Source: Legionella_A sp963772805 (GTDB taxonomy: Bacteria > Pseudomonadota > Gammaproteobacteria > Legionellales > Legionellaceae). Taken from it: 64,000 bases of DNA. Shown here in pieces: positions 51,656 to 60,251 of this stretch. Below the pieces are notes generated by a model. It saw only the letters and a list, made by a program, of their open reading frames with translations, did no database searches and was not told the DNA's origin. The position numbers and the translations under genes were made by a program. Each line of letters opens with the position of its first letter. The first letter of the stretch is position 1. The stretch is from positions 992,001-1,056,000 of the forward strand of contig CAVYYU010000008.1 of NCBI GenBank assembly GCA_963772805.1, read 5' to 3'.

Positions 51656-53332
51656 TCAGTTACGTTTTATCAGGAAAAGGACTACCCACTTGCCTTTACT
51701 GTAATTAAATCCCTTGCTCTGGGCCAACACGATATAAAGAGGGGTTCTTTTTTCTATTTGTGTTAAATTTTCCTGATTAACCAATATGATATTGTTGGGG
51801 TGATTCTTCAATAAAACAGCCACGTCGTCATCATCAACAAACCTCACATACTTGGTATTTAAAGCAAAGACCAAACTCGGCTCCGAATAGCCGACCACTA
51901 ACAGTGGTTTTTTTTCTGAAAGCTCACTTGTATTAATCAGTTGCACTACATTGCGGGAAATCCACAGTGGTTTTAATTGTGGAAATAATCCCGAAAAAAT
52001 GAAAGGGTAAGCCAGAAATGCTGTCAATAATATAGCCACACTCGCACGACGATAAGCACCATTCCAAGCAAAATAGACACAAACGATACTCATTATGCTG
52101 ATAACAAGAAAAACCAAAACACTAATGACCGTTATTTCATGCAGCAATAAAAACGGTAATGCACAAAGAGCCATTGCTAGACCAAATGACAACACCCCCC
52201 ATAATATCTGCAATGAACGCAACCATTTACTGGGTTTACTCAGCGCGTTTGCAGATATAACAGCAAGGGCGCATAGCAGGGCCACCGCCGGAAACGTAGG
52301 GAGCACGTATTGCGGCAACTTGGTGGGCATTGCTTCAAAAAACACCCACGTGGGAAGAATCCACGCCAATAAAAAACGCACCACCTGCTGCTGACGGTTT
52401 TTAAACGCATAAACAGCGCCTTGCCATAAAAACAAAGAAGCCGGCCAGAACGTTAGTGGCAAAATTGCCAAATGAAACAACGGTGGCTTGCCATGCGACT
52501 CATGGCCCCCCTGTAGTTTAGGCAGCAGATCTTTCTGAATCATTTGCATCAGGTAGTTGCTGTGCTCAGCAGAATTGATCAACATCAGCCACGCAAGGCT
52601 TATTGCAATAAATAATAAAAGCCCCCAGTGGATGCGTAATCCGCGTAACCAGTCAATACGCCGTTCAACGATGCAAAGAGCGGACACTGACAATACTCCG
52701 ACTAACGGTGTGACGCCTTTGAGCAATAGGCCATAGGCCATCGCTAACCAGAATAAAAGCGCCCAGCCCCAATATACCTGCTTTTTTTCTGTCCCTGCAT
52801 GGTAGATTACCCACAAGGCACCTTGCATCATCAGAACTGAGGACAGTAAAGTCGTATCAATCACCGCCATATGAGCTTCAACGAGCAGTAATAACGAAGA
52901 CGCCAAGAAACCTGCGCCTAATAATGCCGCACGTTCACTGACAAAACGACGAGCAAAATAAAACGTCAACAACACGGATAATAATGCGCCGAGCAGTGAA
53001 GGGATGCGATAAGGCCATATCACTGAGGCATCACCATCACTGAATATTTTCACGCTTACCGCCTGCAACCAGTTGATACCGGGAGGTTTCTGGAAGCGTG
53101 TTTTTTCTTGAAAACGGATTTGAAAGTATTGCCCAGTCTGGACCATTTGTCGTGTCGCTTGTGAAAAATGCGCCTCATCGCGGTCAATGACCGGCAAATT
53201 AACTACACCTGGCAGGAATAAAACCAGCGAAAAAACGATCAGCACGAGGTAAGAATTGATTTTTGGCAAGGGAATGTCTCGGCAAAGAAAGCAGGCATCA
53301 TATATAAGCTGGTATGGAAATTCTAGTATCAT
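51656..53332 (-). CDS. ArnT-like GT-C glycosyltransferase (GT83/PMT family)
   Basis: This integral membrane transferase of about 558 aa has around twelve segments. The first periplasmic loop carries the family DxD/E-type motif VIDRDEAHFSQATRQM, and FQEKTRFQKPPGINWL follows, as in ArnT. HMAVIDTTLLSS and WPYRIPSLLGALLS are also typical. It would transfer a sugar from a polyprenyl carrier to lipid A or another acceptor in the periplasm. Position after PAP2, GT2 and LAB_N genes supports this. Whether the sugar is Ara4N is not shown; no arnA/B are present here. Confidence 0.8.
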   Translation of the reverse strand: MILEFPYQLIYDACFLCRDIPLPKINSYLVLIVFSLVLFLPGVVNLPVIDRDEAHFSQATRQMVQTGQYFQIRFQEKTRFQKPPGINWLQAVSVKIFSDGDASVIWPYRIPSLLGALLSVLLTFYFARRFVSERAALLGAGFLASSLLLLVEAHMAVIDTTLLSSVLMMQGALWVIYHAGTEKKQVYWGWALLFWLAMAYGLLLKGVTPLVGVLSVSALCIVERRIDWLRGLRIHWGLLLFIAISLAWLMLINSAEHSNYLMQMIQKDLLPKLQGGHESHGKPPLFHLAILPLTFWPASLFLWQGAVYAFKNRQQQVVRFLLAWILPTWVFFEAMPTKLPQYVLPTFPAVALLCALAVISANALSKPSKWLRSLQILWGVLSFGLAMALCALPFLLLHEITVISVLVFLVISIMSIVCVYFAWNGAYRRASVAILLTAFLAYPFIFSGLFPQLKPLWISRNVVQLINTSELSEKKPLLVVGYSEPSLVFALNTKYVRFVDDDDVAVLLKNHPNNIILVNQENLTQIEKRTPLYIVLAQSKGFNYSKGKWVVLFLIKRN

Positions 53333-53391
53333 GGCTTGTGTTGTTCTAGAATGGGTATATTTTGATTTGTTTCCATTTTCATGAGAGGTCT

Positions 53392-54051
53392 ATGTACACA
53401 CTAACACTTATCCAGAAAATCGCTGTTTGGGCTATTCCTGTGCTACTTGCCATTACCTTACATGAGGCCGCGCACGCCTGGGCTGCTAGTCGGCTTGGCG
53501 ACACAACCGCCAAGATGCTTGGCCGGTTGAGCATTAATCCCTTGCGGCATATTGATCCCATAGGCACAGTGTTAGTTCCGATTCTCGTGGGTGTATTGAG
53601 TCACTTTCAATTTGTTTTTGGTTGGGCAAAACCTGTACCTATCAACTGGAATCAGTTACGCACCCCCCGCCGAGATATGGCGCTTGTTGCCGCCGCAGGT
53701 CCTGTGTCCAACCTGATTATGTGTCTATTATGGGCGGGGTGCTTTAAACTGGCGCTCTTTCTAAATCCACAAACATCGATGGTTGCCCTCTTTCTATTAC
53801 TAGCAGCGCAAGCAGGTGTATTTATTAATCTGGTTCTGGCTCTTATCAATCTGATTCCAATACCGCCCTTGGATGGCAGCCGTGTCGTCGCCAGTTTGCT
53901 TCCCCCACGACAAGCTGCACTTTACATGCGCCTGGAGCGGTATGGTTTTTTAATTTTGATCATATTGTTATTCACAGGCGCCTTAAGTTGGCTGCTTACC
54001 CCTGTATTGTATGGGGCGCTCGGCCTAATCCAATCTTTATTTAATATATGA
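53392..54051 (+). CDS. M50 family site-2-protease-like membrane metalloprotease
   Basis: This intramembrane metalloprotease has the zinc motif LHEAAHAWAASRLGD and the second metal site LIPIPPLDGSRVVA, spread over about five membrane segments. Length is about 219 aa from the ATG at 53392, which follows GAGAGG. It belongs to the short YwhC-like type without PDZ domain. It is coupled to pdxB by a four-base overlap. The natural substrate is unknown. Confidence 0.85.
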   Translation: MYTLTLIQKIAVWAIPVLLAITLHEAAHAWAASRLGDTTAKMLGRLSINPLRHIDPIGTVLVPILVGVLSHFQFVFGWAKPVPINWNQLRTPRRDMALVAAAGPVSNLIMCLLWAGCFKLALFLNPQTSMVALFLLLAAQAGVFINLVLALINLIPIPPLDGSRVVASLLPPRQAALYMRLERYGFLILIILLFTGALSWLLTPVLYGALGLIQSLFNI

Positions 54052-55112
54052 AAATTCTGGCCGATGCGTCTTTGCCAAATCTACCCACACTGTTCGCAAA
54101 ACCGCATATTTTAACGACCTACGACAGCAAGGAACAGTTGCATGACTTGCTTGGTAGTCATGAAATCCTCGTCTGTCGCTCTACCCTTAAAGTAAGCGCT
54201 GAGTTATTAGCAAATACAACCATCCAGTGTGTAGCCACTGCCAGCAGTGGCGTTGATCATGTTGACGCCAACTACTTGAATAACCATGGTATAACCTTAT
54301 TTGATGCCAAAGGTTGTAATGCCCGCTCAGTCGCAGATTATGTGCTTGCTACTCTCGCCGTGCTTCAAAAACAAAATAAGCTTACGGGAAATCAAGCTGG
54401 AGTCATTGGACTAGGCGAGGTAGGAACACGTGTGGTAGAACGCTTGCGAGCATTGGGACTGGATGTTATATGTTTTGATCCGCTCAAAGCCGAGCTGGAA
54501 GATTCTAAACACTACGGTACTTTCAATGACTTGCTCAGCTGTGATTTACTGTGCATTCACGCGAATTTACACGAAGATCTCCCCTACCCTAGTAAAAATC
54601 TATTGGATGCAACGTTTCTGACTCAATTAAAACCCGGGGTCACAATCATCAATGCAGCACGCGGTGGCATTGTTGACGAGCAAGCGCTACTCTCAAACAA
54701 GACGCGCATTACCTATTGCACGGATGTTTATCATAACGAACCTGCAATCGACGCACGACTTGTTCGGTATTCCACGCTGTGCACACCTCACATCGCAGGT
54801 CACAGTATTGATGCAAAACTAGCTGCCGTCGTACAACTTAGCCTTCAAGTTAACCGCCATTATCAGGTCGCAATGCCATCTTTAAATTCGCCTATGACGG
54901 CCAAACATCCTTTGCCACAGCAATCCAATTGGCAGGATTCCATCCTGTCTTTGTATGATCCACGAATAGAAACTCAGCTGTTGAAAACGGCTCAGGATAA
55001 AAAACTTGCTTTTATAGCCCTACGTACAGCCCACAAAACTCGCCATGATTTTATTTACTACGATGCAAGCCAGCTTGATCAACAAACAAAATTAATCATG
55101 GGTCAACAATAA
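54048..55112 (+). CDS. pdxB: Erythronate-4-phosphate dehydrogenase
   Basis: This is the second step of the DXP-dependent vitamin B6 pathway, oxidising 4-phosphoerythronate with NAD+. The family marks are DASLPN at the start, VATASSGVDHVDA, the Rossmann loop GVIGLGEVGTRVV, NAARGGIVDE with the catalytic Arg, and TPHIAGHSIDAK with the catalytic His. A C-terminal PdxB dimerisation-like extension follows. Length 354 aa. pdxJ, the last-but-one enzyme of the same pathway, is in the same window at 62012-62785. Confidence 0.88.
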   Translation: MKILADASLPNLPTLFAKPHILTTYDSKEQLHDLLGSHEILVCRSTLKVSAELLANTTIQCVATASSGVDHVDANYLNNHGITLFDAKGCNARSVADYVLATLAVLQKQNKLTGNQAGVIGLGEVGTRVVERLRALGLDVICFDPLKAELEDSKHYGTFNDLLSCDLLCIHANLHEDLPYPSKNLLDATFLTQLKPGVTIINAARGGIVDEQALLSNKTRITYCTDVYHNEPAIDARLVRYSTLCTPHIAGHSIDAKLAAVVQLSLQVNRHYQVAMPSLNSPMTAKHPLPQQSNWQDSILSLYDPRIETQLLKTAQDKKLAFIALRTAHKTRHDFIYYDASQLDQQTKLIMGQQ

Positions 55113-55185
55113 ACACACCTTAACCAAAATGCTTATTTATGGTATCTTAGTGGCAATTTTTTTACGTCAGTACAACAGGTGAACC

Positions 55186-55890
55186 ATGAAAGAATACGTT
55201 ATAGCATCATTTTATAAGTTTGTTCCTCTTGATAATTTTGAATCAATGAAAGAACCTTTATTACAGGTTATGAGAGCGCATAATATTTTGGGGACTATCC
55301 TCCTGGCACATGAGGGTATCAATGGAAGTTTTGCTGGAAAGCCTGACGAAGTTTTATTTTTATATGCTTATTTGCAAAGCGACCTTCGTTTGCAAGATCT
55401 GTATTTTAAAGAGACCTTTGATGATTTGATGCCCTTCGAAAAAGCAAAAGTTAAATTCCGTAAAGAAATCGTCACCCTGGGTGTTGCAGGGATTGACCCG
55501 CTTCAAGGCACAGGAACTCGCGTCATGCCGAATGAGTGGAATCAATTAATCGCTGATCCGGATGTTGTGGTCGTGGATACCCGCAATGACTACGAATTTG
55601 AGTTAGGCACATTCAAAAATGCCCTTAATCCTAAAACCGAGAATTTCAGAGATTTTCCTGAGTTTGTGCAAACGCATTTAATGGACAAAAAAGACAAGAA
55701 AGTTGCTATGTTTTGCACCGGCGGGATCCGTTGTGAAAAATCGACTGCCTATCTGAAAAAGTTGGGATTTAAAGATGTTTATCAGCTAGAGGGCGGTATT
55801 TTAAATTATATGGATACCATCCCCCTTGAGGAATCGATGTGGCAAGGAAGTTGTTTTGTTTTTGATGAGCGTATTGCTGTCCGTAAATAG
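55186..55890 (+). CDS. trhO: TrhO-type rhodanese-like tRNA hydroxylation protein
   Basis: This UPF0176/YceA-family protein of 234 aa has an N-terminal ferredoxin-like domain (ASFYKFVPLDNFE, LLAHEGINGSFAG) and a rhodanese domain (VVDTRNDYEFELGTF). The active-site loop is CTGGIRCEKSTAYL. E. coli TrhO hydroxylates U34 of certain tRNAs. The gene stands alone with an upstream ACAGG ribosome site and is followed by a hairpin repeat block. Confidence 0.9.
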   Translation: MKEYVIASFYKFVPLDNFESMKEPLLQVMRAHNILGTILLAHEGINGSFAGKPDEVLFLYAYLQSDLRLQDLYFKETFDDLMPFEKAKVKFRKEIVTLGVAGIDPLQGTGTRVMPNEWNQLIADPDVVVVDTRNDYEFELGTFKNALNPKTENFRDFPEFVQTHLMDKKDKKVAMFCTGGIRCEKSTAYLKKLGFKDVYQLEGGILNYMDTIPLEESMWQGSCFVFDERIAVRK

Positions 55891-55932
55891 ATTATTGCGT
55901 GCACGCGCTGTGGACGCAACTCAACAAAGCCT

Positions 55933-56010
55933 AAATCCCCCCTGCCCCCCTTTACAAAGGGGGGGAATGTACGGGTGAGCCCCCCCACCCCTTTGTAAAG
56001 GGGGAATTTA
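55933..56010. repeat. Paired CCCCCTTTACAAAGGGGG hairpins
   Basis: Two palindromes, CCCCCCTTTACAAAGGGGGG and CACCCCTTTGTAAAGGGGG, lie in a row between trhO and tldD. They match the set near 62838-63032. The first may help end the trhO transcript, though no T-run follows. Confidence 0.7.
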
Positions 56011-56072
56011 CAGTGAGTAGAATTATCACGAATGCTGCTTCGTTAATATAAAATTCACCCCAAAAATCACCC

Positions 56073-57512
56073 CTAGCGCGTGCCACCTACAGTCAACGCA
56101 TCAATTTTCAATGTTGGCTGCCCTACACCGACTGGAATTGATTGCCCGTCTTTACCGCACACACCAATACCACCATCAAGCGCTAAATCATTACCAACCA
56201 TGCTGATTTTTTTCATAACCTCAGGCCCATTCCCAATCAGGGTAGCCCCCTTCACCGGCCTCGTCACCCGCCCATTTTCAATGAGATAGGCCTCGCTCGC
56301 TGAGAAAACAAATTGTCCAGAGGTAATATCCACTTGTCCGCCACCGAAATTGACGGCATATAAGCCCTTCTTCACGGAGCGGATAATTTCCTCCGGATTA
56401 TGCTGCCCGGCTAACATATAAGTATTAGTCATTCTCGGCATTGGCACGTGCGCATAAGATTCACGGCGACAATTACCTGTTGGTTGCATTCCCATAAGTT
56501 TGGCATTTAACCGGTCCTGCATATAATTGACCAACACGCCATTTTCAATCAACGTTGTGCATTGCGTTGGCGTGCCCTCATCGTCGATAGTGAGTGACCC
56601 TCTTCTATTTTCCAACGTACCATTATCAACCACCGTGACCCCAGCCGACGCCACTTGCTGTCCAATGCGCCCTGAAAAAGCAGACAATCCTTTGCGGTTA
56701 AAATCACCCTCAAGGCCATGACCTACCGCTTCATGCAGCAACACGCCAGGCCAGCCCGGACCGAGAACCACCGGCATCATCCCCGCTGGTGCATCTTCGG
56801 CATCCAGATTAACCAACGCTTCACGCACCGCTTCACGTGCATAACCCAACGCCCTTTCTTCTTCCTGAAAAAATGAATAGTTAACACGTCCACCGCCACC
56901 GGAGCGGCCTGATTCACGGCGTCCCTTGTCTTCGACAATTACACTGACATTTACACTGACCAATGGCCTGATATCCGCCATCATCTGCCCATGCATACCG
57001 GCGATCATTACGACTTCATAGCATGCGCTTAAGGAGGCATTGACCTGAATAACGCGAGGATCAACCCGTCGTGCTTCTTTGTCTATCGACTCAAGCAGTG
57101 CTATTTTTTCCTGCTTGCTCATGCCTTCGATAGGATTAAAACCGGCATAGCGCGCAATCGGCGCTGTCGCTACTTTTATGATAGATGGCGCTTTCCCGCC
57201 GCTAAACGCGATTGAACGCGCGGCATCCGCAGCGCGCTCCATGGCAGGCAACAAAATATCATCAGAATAAGCGTACCCTGTTTTTTCACCACTGACCGCA
57301 CGAATCCCAACTCCCCGATCAATCGAGTAACTGCCGCTTTTTACTTCGGAATCCTCAAGATACCAGGATTCATAACTGCAACTTTGAAAATAAAGATCAG
57401 CATCATCAATATGACGACTCATCATCGAACGGATGAGTTTGTCAATCACTGATTCATCAAGAGAAGCAGGTTTTAATAATAAGTCTTTAGCGACAGCCAG
57501 TGCTAATTTCAT
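56073..57512 (-). CDS. tldD: Metalloprotease TldD
   Basis: This subunit of the TldD/TldE protease, which trims peptides such as microcin B17 and degrades CcdA, carries the zinc motif LLHEAVGHGLEGDFNRKG and the C-terminal VDITSGQFVFSASEAYL. GNCRRESYAHVPMPRMTNTY and the N-terminal CSYESWYLEDSEV are also typical. Length 479 aa is normal. No tldE/pmbA lies beside it in the window. It is followed upstream by the nitrilase gene on the same strand, 24 bases away, as in many gammaproteobacteria. Confidence 0.92.
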   Translation of the reverse strand: MKLALAVAKDLLLKPASLDESVIDKLIRSMMSRHIDDADLYFQSCSYESWYLEDSEVKSGSYSIDRGVGIRAVSGEKTGYAYSDDILLPAMERAADAARSIAFSGGKAPSIIKVATAPIARYAGFNPIEGMSKQEKIALLESIDKEARRVDPRVIQVNASLSACYEVVMIAGMHGQMMADIRPLVSVNVSVIVEDKGRRESGRSGGGGRVNYSFFQEEERALGYAREAVREALVNLDAEDAPAGMMPVVLGPGWPGVLLHEAVGHGLEGDFNRKGLSAFSGRIGQQVASAGVTVVDNGTLENRRGSLTIDDEGTPTQCTTLIENGVLVNYMQDRLNAKLMGMQPTGNCRRESYAHVPMPRMTNTYMLAGQHNPEEIIRSVKKGLYAVNFGGGQVDITSGQFVFSASEAYLIENGRVTRPVKGATLIGNGPEVMKKISMVGNDLALDGGIGVCGKDGQSIPVGVGQPTLKIDALTVGGTR

Positions 57513-57536
57513 AACGTTACCTTAAGAAATAAGTAC

Positions 57537-58355
57537 TTAGTTAAGTACATGATGGTCATTGCAGGGAAAATCCCGGCGCAATGTTCGCAAACGTTGTAAA
57601 TCAATGTCGGCAAATACAATACCGGCTCCATTTTTATGCTCAGCTAATACTTTACCCCACGGCTCGACAATCATGGTGTGGCCGTAAGTATGGCGCCCAT
57701 TCGCATGTTGTCCACCCTGATTTGGTGCTAAAACATAACACAAATTCTCAATCGCGCGCGCTCTCAATAACACGTCCCAATGAGCAAGGCCGGTTACCGC
57801 TGTAAAAGCCGATGGCACCGTAAATAGTTCAGCGCCCTTTTTAACTAATTGTTGATATAATTCGGGAAAACGCAAGTCATAACAGACGCTCAAGCCAACG
57901 CGACCGACTGGGGTATCTACTACCACCAGCTCGTCACCGCGCTCGATCGCTAATGACTCCTGATGTGCTTCACATTCTGAAACACGCACATCAAACAAAT
58001 GAATTTTATTGTAATGCGCCACACAAACACCCTTACTATCATAGACCAGACAGCAGGCTTTTACTCGATTTTTTGTAGCTTTAACCGGAATTGTACCTGC
58101 AATAACCCAGATTCCATAACGTTTGGCGAGTTGACTTATTGATTGTTGAATTTCTCCCTGTCCATACTCTTCTGCGACCTTGAGCTTATCGGTTTCTTTC
58201 ATTCCCATAAATGCGAAATTCTCAGGCAAAACAACCAACTCAGCCTGCTCTTCCCGCGCTTTGATAAAAAACGGCTCAAGTTGGTGCAGATTTTCTTTCA
58301 CGTCAGCGGAGGAGACCATTTGCACTACGGCAACACGAGGCATGATGCTATCCAT
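57537..58355 (-). CDS. Nitrilase-superfamily carbon-nitrogen hydrolase
   Basis: The Glu-Lys-Cys triad is visible: Glu in VVLPENFAFMG, Lys in HYNKIHLFDV and Cys in LSVCYDLRFPELYQ. Its length of 272 aa fits the Nit1/NitB group, whose members hydrolyse deaminated glutathione. The frame starts at 58355; the fifth codon is also an ATG (MPRVAVVQ, 58343) and may be the real start, since neither has a strong ribosome site. It precedes tldD on the same strand. Confidence 0.86.
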   Translation of the reverse strand: MDSIMPRVAVVQMVSSADVKENLHQLEPFFIKAREEQAELVVLPENFAFMGMKETDKLKVAEEYGQGEIQQSISQLAKRYGIWVIAGTIPVKATKNRVKACCLVYDSKGVCVAHYNKIHLFDVRVSECEAHQESLAIERGDELVVVDTPVGRVGLSVCYDLRFPELYQQLVKKGAELFTVPSAFTAVTGLAHWDVLLRARAIENLCYVLAPNQGGQHANGRHTYGHTMIVEPWGKVLAEHKNGAGIVFADIDLQRLRTLRRDFPCNDHHVLN

Positions 58356-58499
58356 GGTAAATATAATATTTTTTGACTTTACCTATTTTTATTAAATAAA
58401 TACAGTAACCATTCCCAACAAATAGCGAACATCGGTAAAAAATTACTAACTAGTGGCATTCATTGTCCCTCTTGTCAGCACTACGCCATCCCGTTAGAC

Positions 58500-58528
58500 T
58501 TGAAAAGTCAATATGACGCCCTTATATA
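58500..58528 (+). promoter_or_regulatory. Predicted sigma-70 promoter for the BI-1 family gene
   Basis: A TTGAAA -35 (58500-58505) and a TATATA -10 (58523-58528) are separated by 17 bases. The distance to the ATG at 58564, which has its own GGAG ribosome site, is 35 bases. The match to the sigma-70 consensus is good. Confidence 0.6.
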
Positions 58529-58563
58529 TGCTAAACTATGATTAATACACTCTGGAGTAACTC

Positions 58564-59238
58564 ATGAACAGAAATGATGTTTCGGTCTTAGGTCGTGGAA
58601 CTGAATCGGTGCTGGCCACCAATAAGGTTTTGCGAAATACTTATTTACTATTAGGTATGACGTTTCTATTTAGTGCACTTTGCGCTTATGCCTCGTTTGC
58701 CTTTCACGTGCGATCACTCAACCCACTGCTTTTTATCGTTGGGGCTTATGGGTTAATGTTTCTAACCAATGCTCTTAAAAATAGTCCTATGGGTATTTTA
58801 GCCGTATTTGCCTTCACGGGATTCATGGGATATGTAATAGGGCCCATTCTTAACCTCTACATTGCCCATTTTTCAAATGGTCCGCAAATTGTGGGAACAG
58901 CACTGGGCGGCACTGGTCTGATTTTCTTTGCTCTGTCTGGTTACGTGTTAACAACACGGAAAGACTTTAGCTACCTTGGCGGCTTTTTGTTTGTTGCTGT
59001 GATGTTGGCTTTCCTGGCAATGATTGCTAGCATATTTTTCCAGATTCCAGCGTTACAACTAGCAATTTCTGCAGCTTTTGTTCTGATTTCATCTGGTGTG
59101 ATTCTAATGCAAACCAGTGCGATCATTCATGGCGGTGAAACTAACTATATATCAGCTACCGTGACTTTGTTTGTATCGATTTACAACTTGTTCTTAAGCC
59201 TGCTAAATCTGTTAAGTGCTTTTTCAGGTCGCGATTGA
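58564..59238 (+). CDS. Bax inhibitor-1 family membrane protein (YccA-like)
   Basis: Seven hydrophobic segments, FAFTGFMGYVIGPILNLY near the middle and the C-terminal INLF-like pattern (VSIYNLFLSLLNLL) identify the BI-1/YccA family. Bacterial YccA modulates the FtsH protease, and others conduct calcium. Length 224 aa is normal. It is a single-gene unit with its own promoter and a hairpin between it and korB. Confidence 0.87.
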   Translation: MNRNDVSVLGRGTESVLATNKVLRNTYLLLGMTFLFSALCAYASFAFHVRSLNPLLFIVGAYGLMFLTNALKNSPMGILAVFAFTGFMGYVIGPILNLYIAHFSNGPQIVGTALGGTGLIFFALSGYVLTTRKDFSYLGGFLFVAVMLAFLAMIASIFFQIPALQLAISAAFVLISSGVILMQTSAIIHGGETNYISATVTLFVSIYNLFLSLLNLLSAFSGRD

Positions 59239-59248
59239 TTTGAATCTT

Positions 59249-59274
59249 TTCCTTTCCCCTCATGGGGAAAGGAA
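59249..59274. terminator. Hairpin between convergent genes
   Basis: TTCCTTTCCCC, TCAT, GGGGAAAGGAA form a perfect 11-bp stem with a 4-base loop in the 41-bp gap between the BI-1 gene and korB, which converge. No long T-run is present, so a bidirectional terminator is likely but not certain. Confidence 0.6.
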
Positions 59275-59279
59275 TCTAC

Positions 59280-60251
59280 TCACCCCTGCTGCCAACTTGC
59301 CTTCGCACGATACAACGCTGGCAAATCCTCCATTGACTTCTTCACACCACCACTCAGATTCAATATATCGCGGTTCTGTTGATAATAAACGCCTAAAGGC
59401 ACTGGGTAGTCAGGAAAGGTCAGTCTAGCGAGGCGCATTGCCGCTATGAAATTGGTTGAATCGTGGTGATAATTCGTCGCTTCTTGAACGGTAACACGCT
59501 GCAACTGCTCATCCTGCAAGGCTAATGCCCATGCTTGTTCTCGCCCATATACCAAGGGCTGGCCTTCCTCTAGTACGATAGTATTGTCTGCGCGGTTAGC
59601 TTTTAGCGCAAACTCATCAAATGCGCCGTGATTGAATATATTGCAATCCTGATATATTTCAACAAAGGAGCATCCCTGATGCTCATAAGCTTTTTTTAGA
59701 ATCGTCCCCAGATGATTGGGATCCTTATCAACAGCGCGCGCAACAAAACTTGCACCCGCTCCAAGCGCCAAGGTTAATGGGTTCATCGGTTGATTGGTTA
59801 CACCCTGCGGGGAGGTTTTGGTCACCTGACCTTTTTGTGACGTGGGTGAAAACTGCCCTTTTGTTAAGCCATAAACCTGGTTGTTAAATAATAAAACATT
59901 AACATTTACATTACGTCGCAAAAGGTGGATTAAGTGATTACCGCCAATACTCAAGGCATCGCCGTCACCGGTAATGACCCATACACACAAATCTTCGCGC
60001 AGGGCTTTTAATCCGGTGGCAACGGCCGTTGCACGGCCGTGGATGGTATGGAAACCATAAGTGTTCATATAATACGGCAGTCTGCCAGCACAACCGATCC
60101 CTGAAATAAAAACGTGTTTTTCAGGTGGCAAGCCAAGCTCTGGTAATAACCGTTGCAAGCTAGCTAATATGGCATAATCGCCACAACCTGGACACCAGCG
60201 CACTTCAGTTGCGTTAGTAAAATCTTCCCGACTATAGGTTGTCTTGTCCAT
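59280..60251 (-). CDS. korB: 2-oxoacid:ferredoxin oxidoreductase, beta subunit
   Basis: This thiamine-diphosphate subunit of 2-oxoglutarate (or related) ferredoxin oxidoreductase has WCPGCGDYAIL, FISGIGCAGRLPYYM, and the TPP-binding GDGDALSIGGNHLIH. FNNQVYGLTKGQ and FVEIYQDCNIFN are typical of KorB. Length is about 323 aa from the ATG at 60251 (MDKTTYS); the open frame reaches 60332 inside korA. It overlaps korA by 20 bases. Partner of korA next door. Confidence 0.88.
   Translation of the reverse strand: MDKTTYSREDFTNATEVRWCPGCGDYAILASLQRLLPELGLPPEKHVFISGIGCAGRLPYYMNTYGFHTIHGRATAVATGLKALREDLCVWVITGDGDALSIGGNHLIHLLRRNVNVNVLLFNNQVYGLTKGQFSPTSQKGQVTKTSPQGVTNQPMNPLTLALGAGASFVARAVDKDPNHLGTILKKAYEHQGCSFVEIYQDCNIFNHGAFDEFALKANRADNTIVLEEGQPLVYGREQAWALALQDEQLQRVTVQEATNYHHDSTNFIAAMRLARLTFPDYPVPLGVYYQQNRDILNLSGGVKKSMEDLPALYRAKASWQQG

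Noticed and set aside
55933..56010. Rho-independent terminator after trhO
   Set aside because: The hairpins are strong but no T-run follows, and the same palindrome occurs elsewhere as a dispersed repeat.
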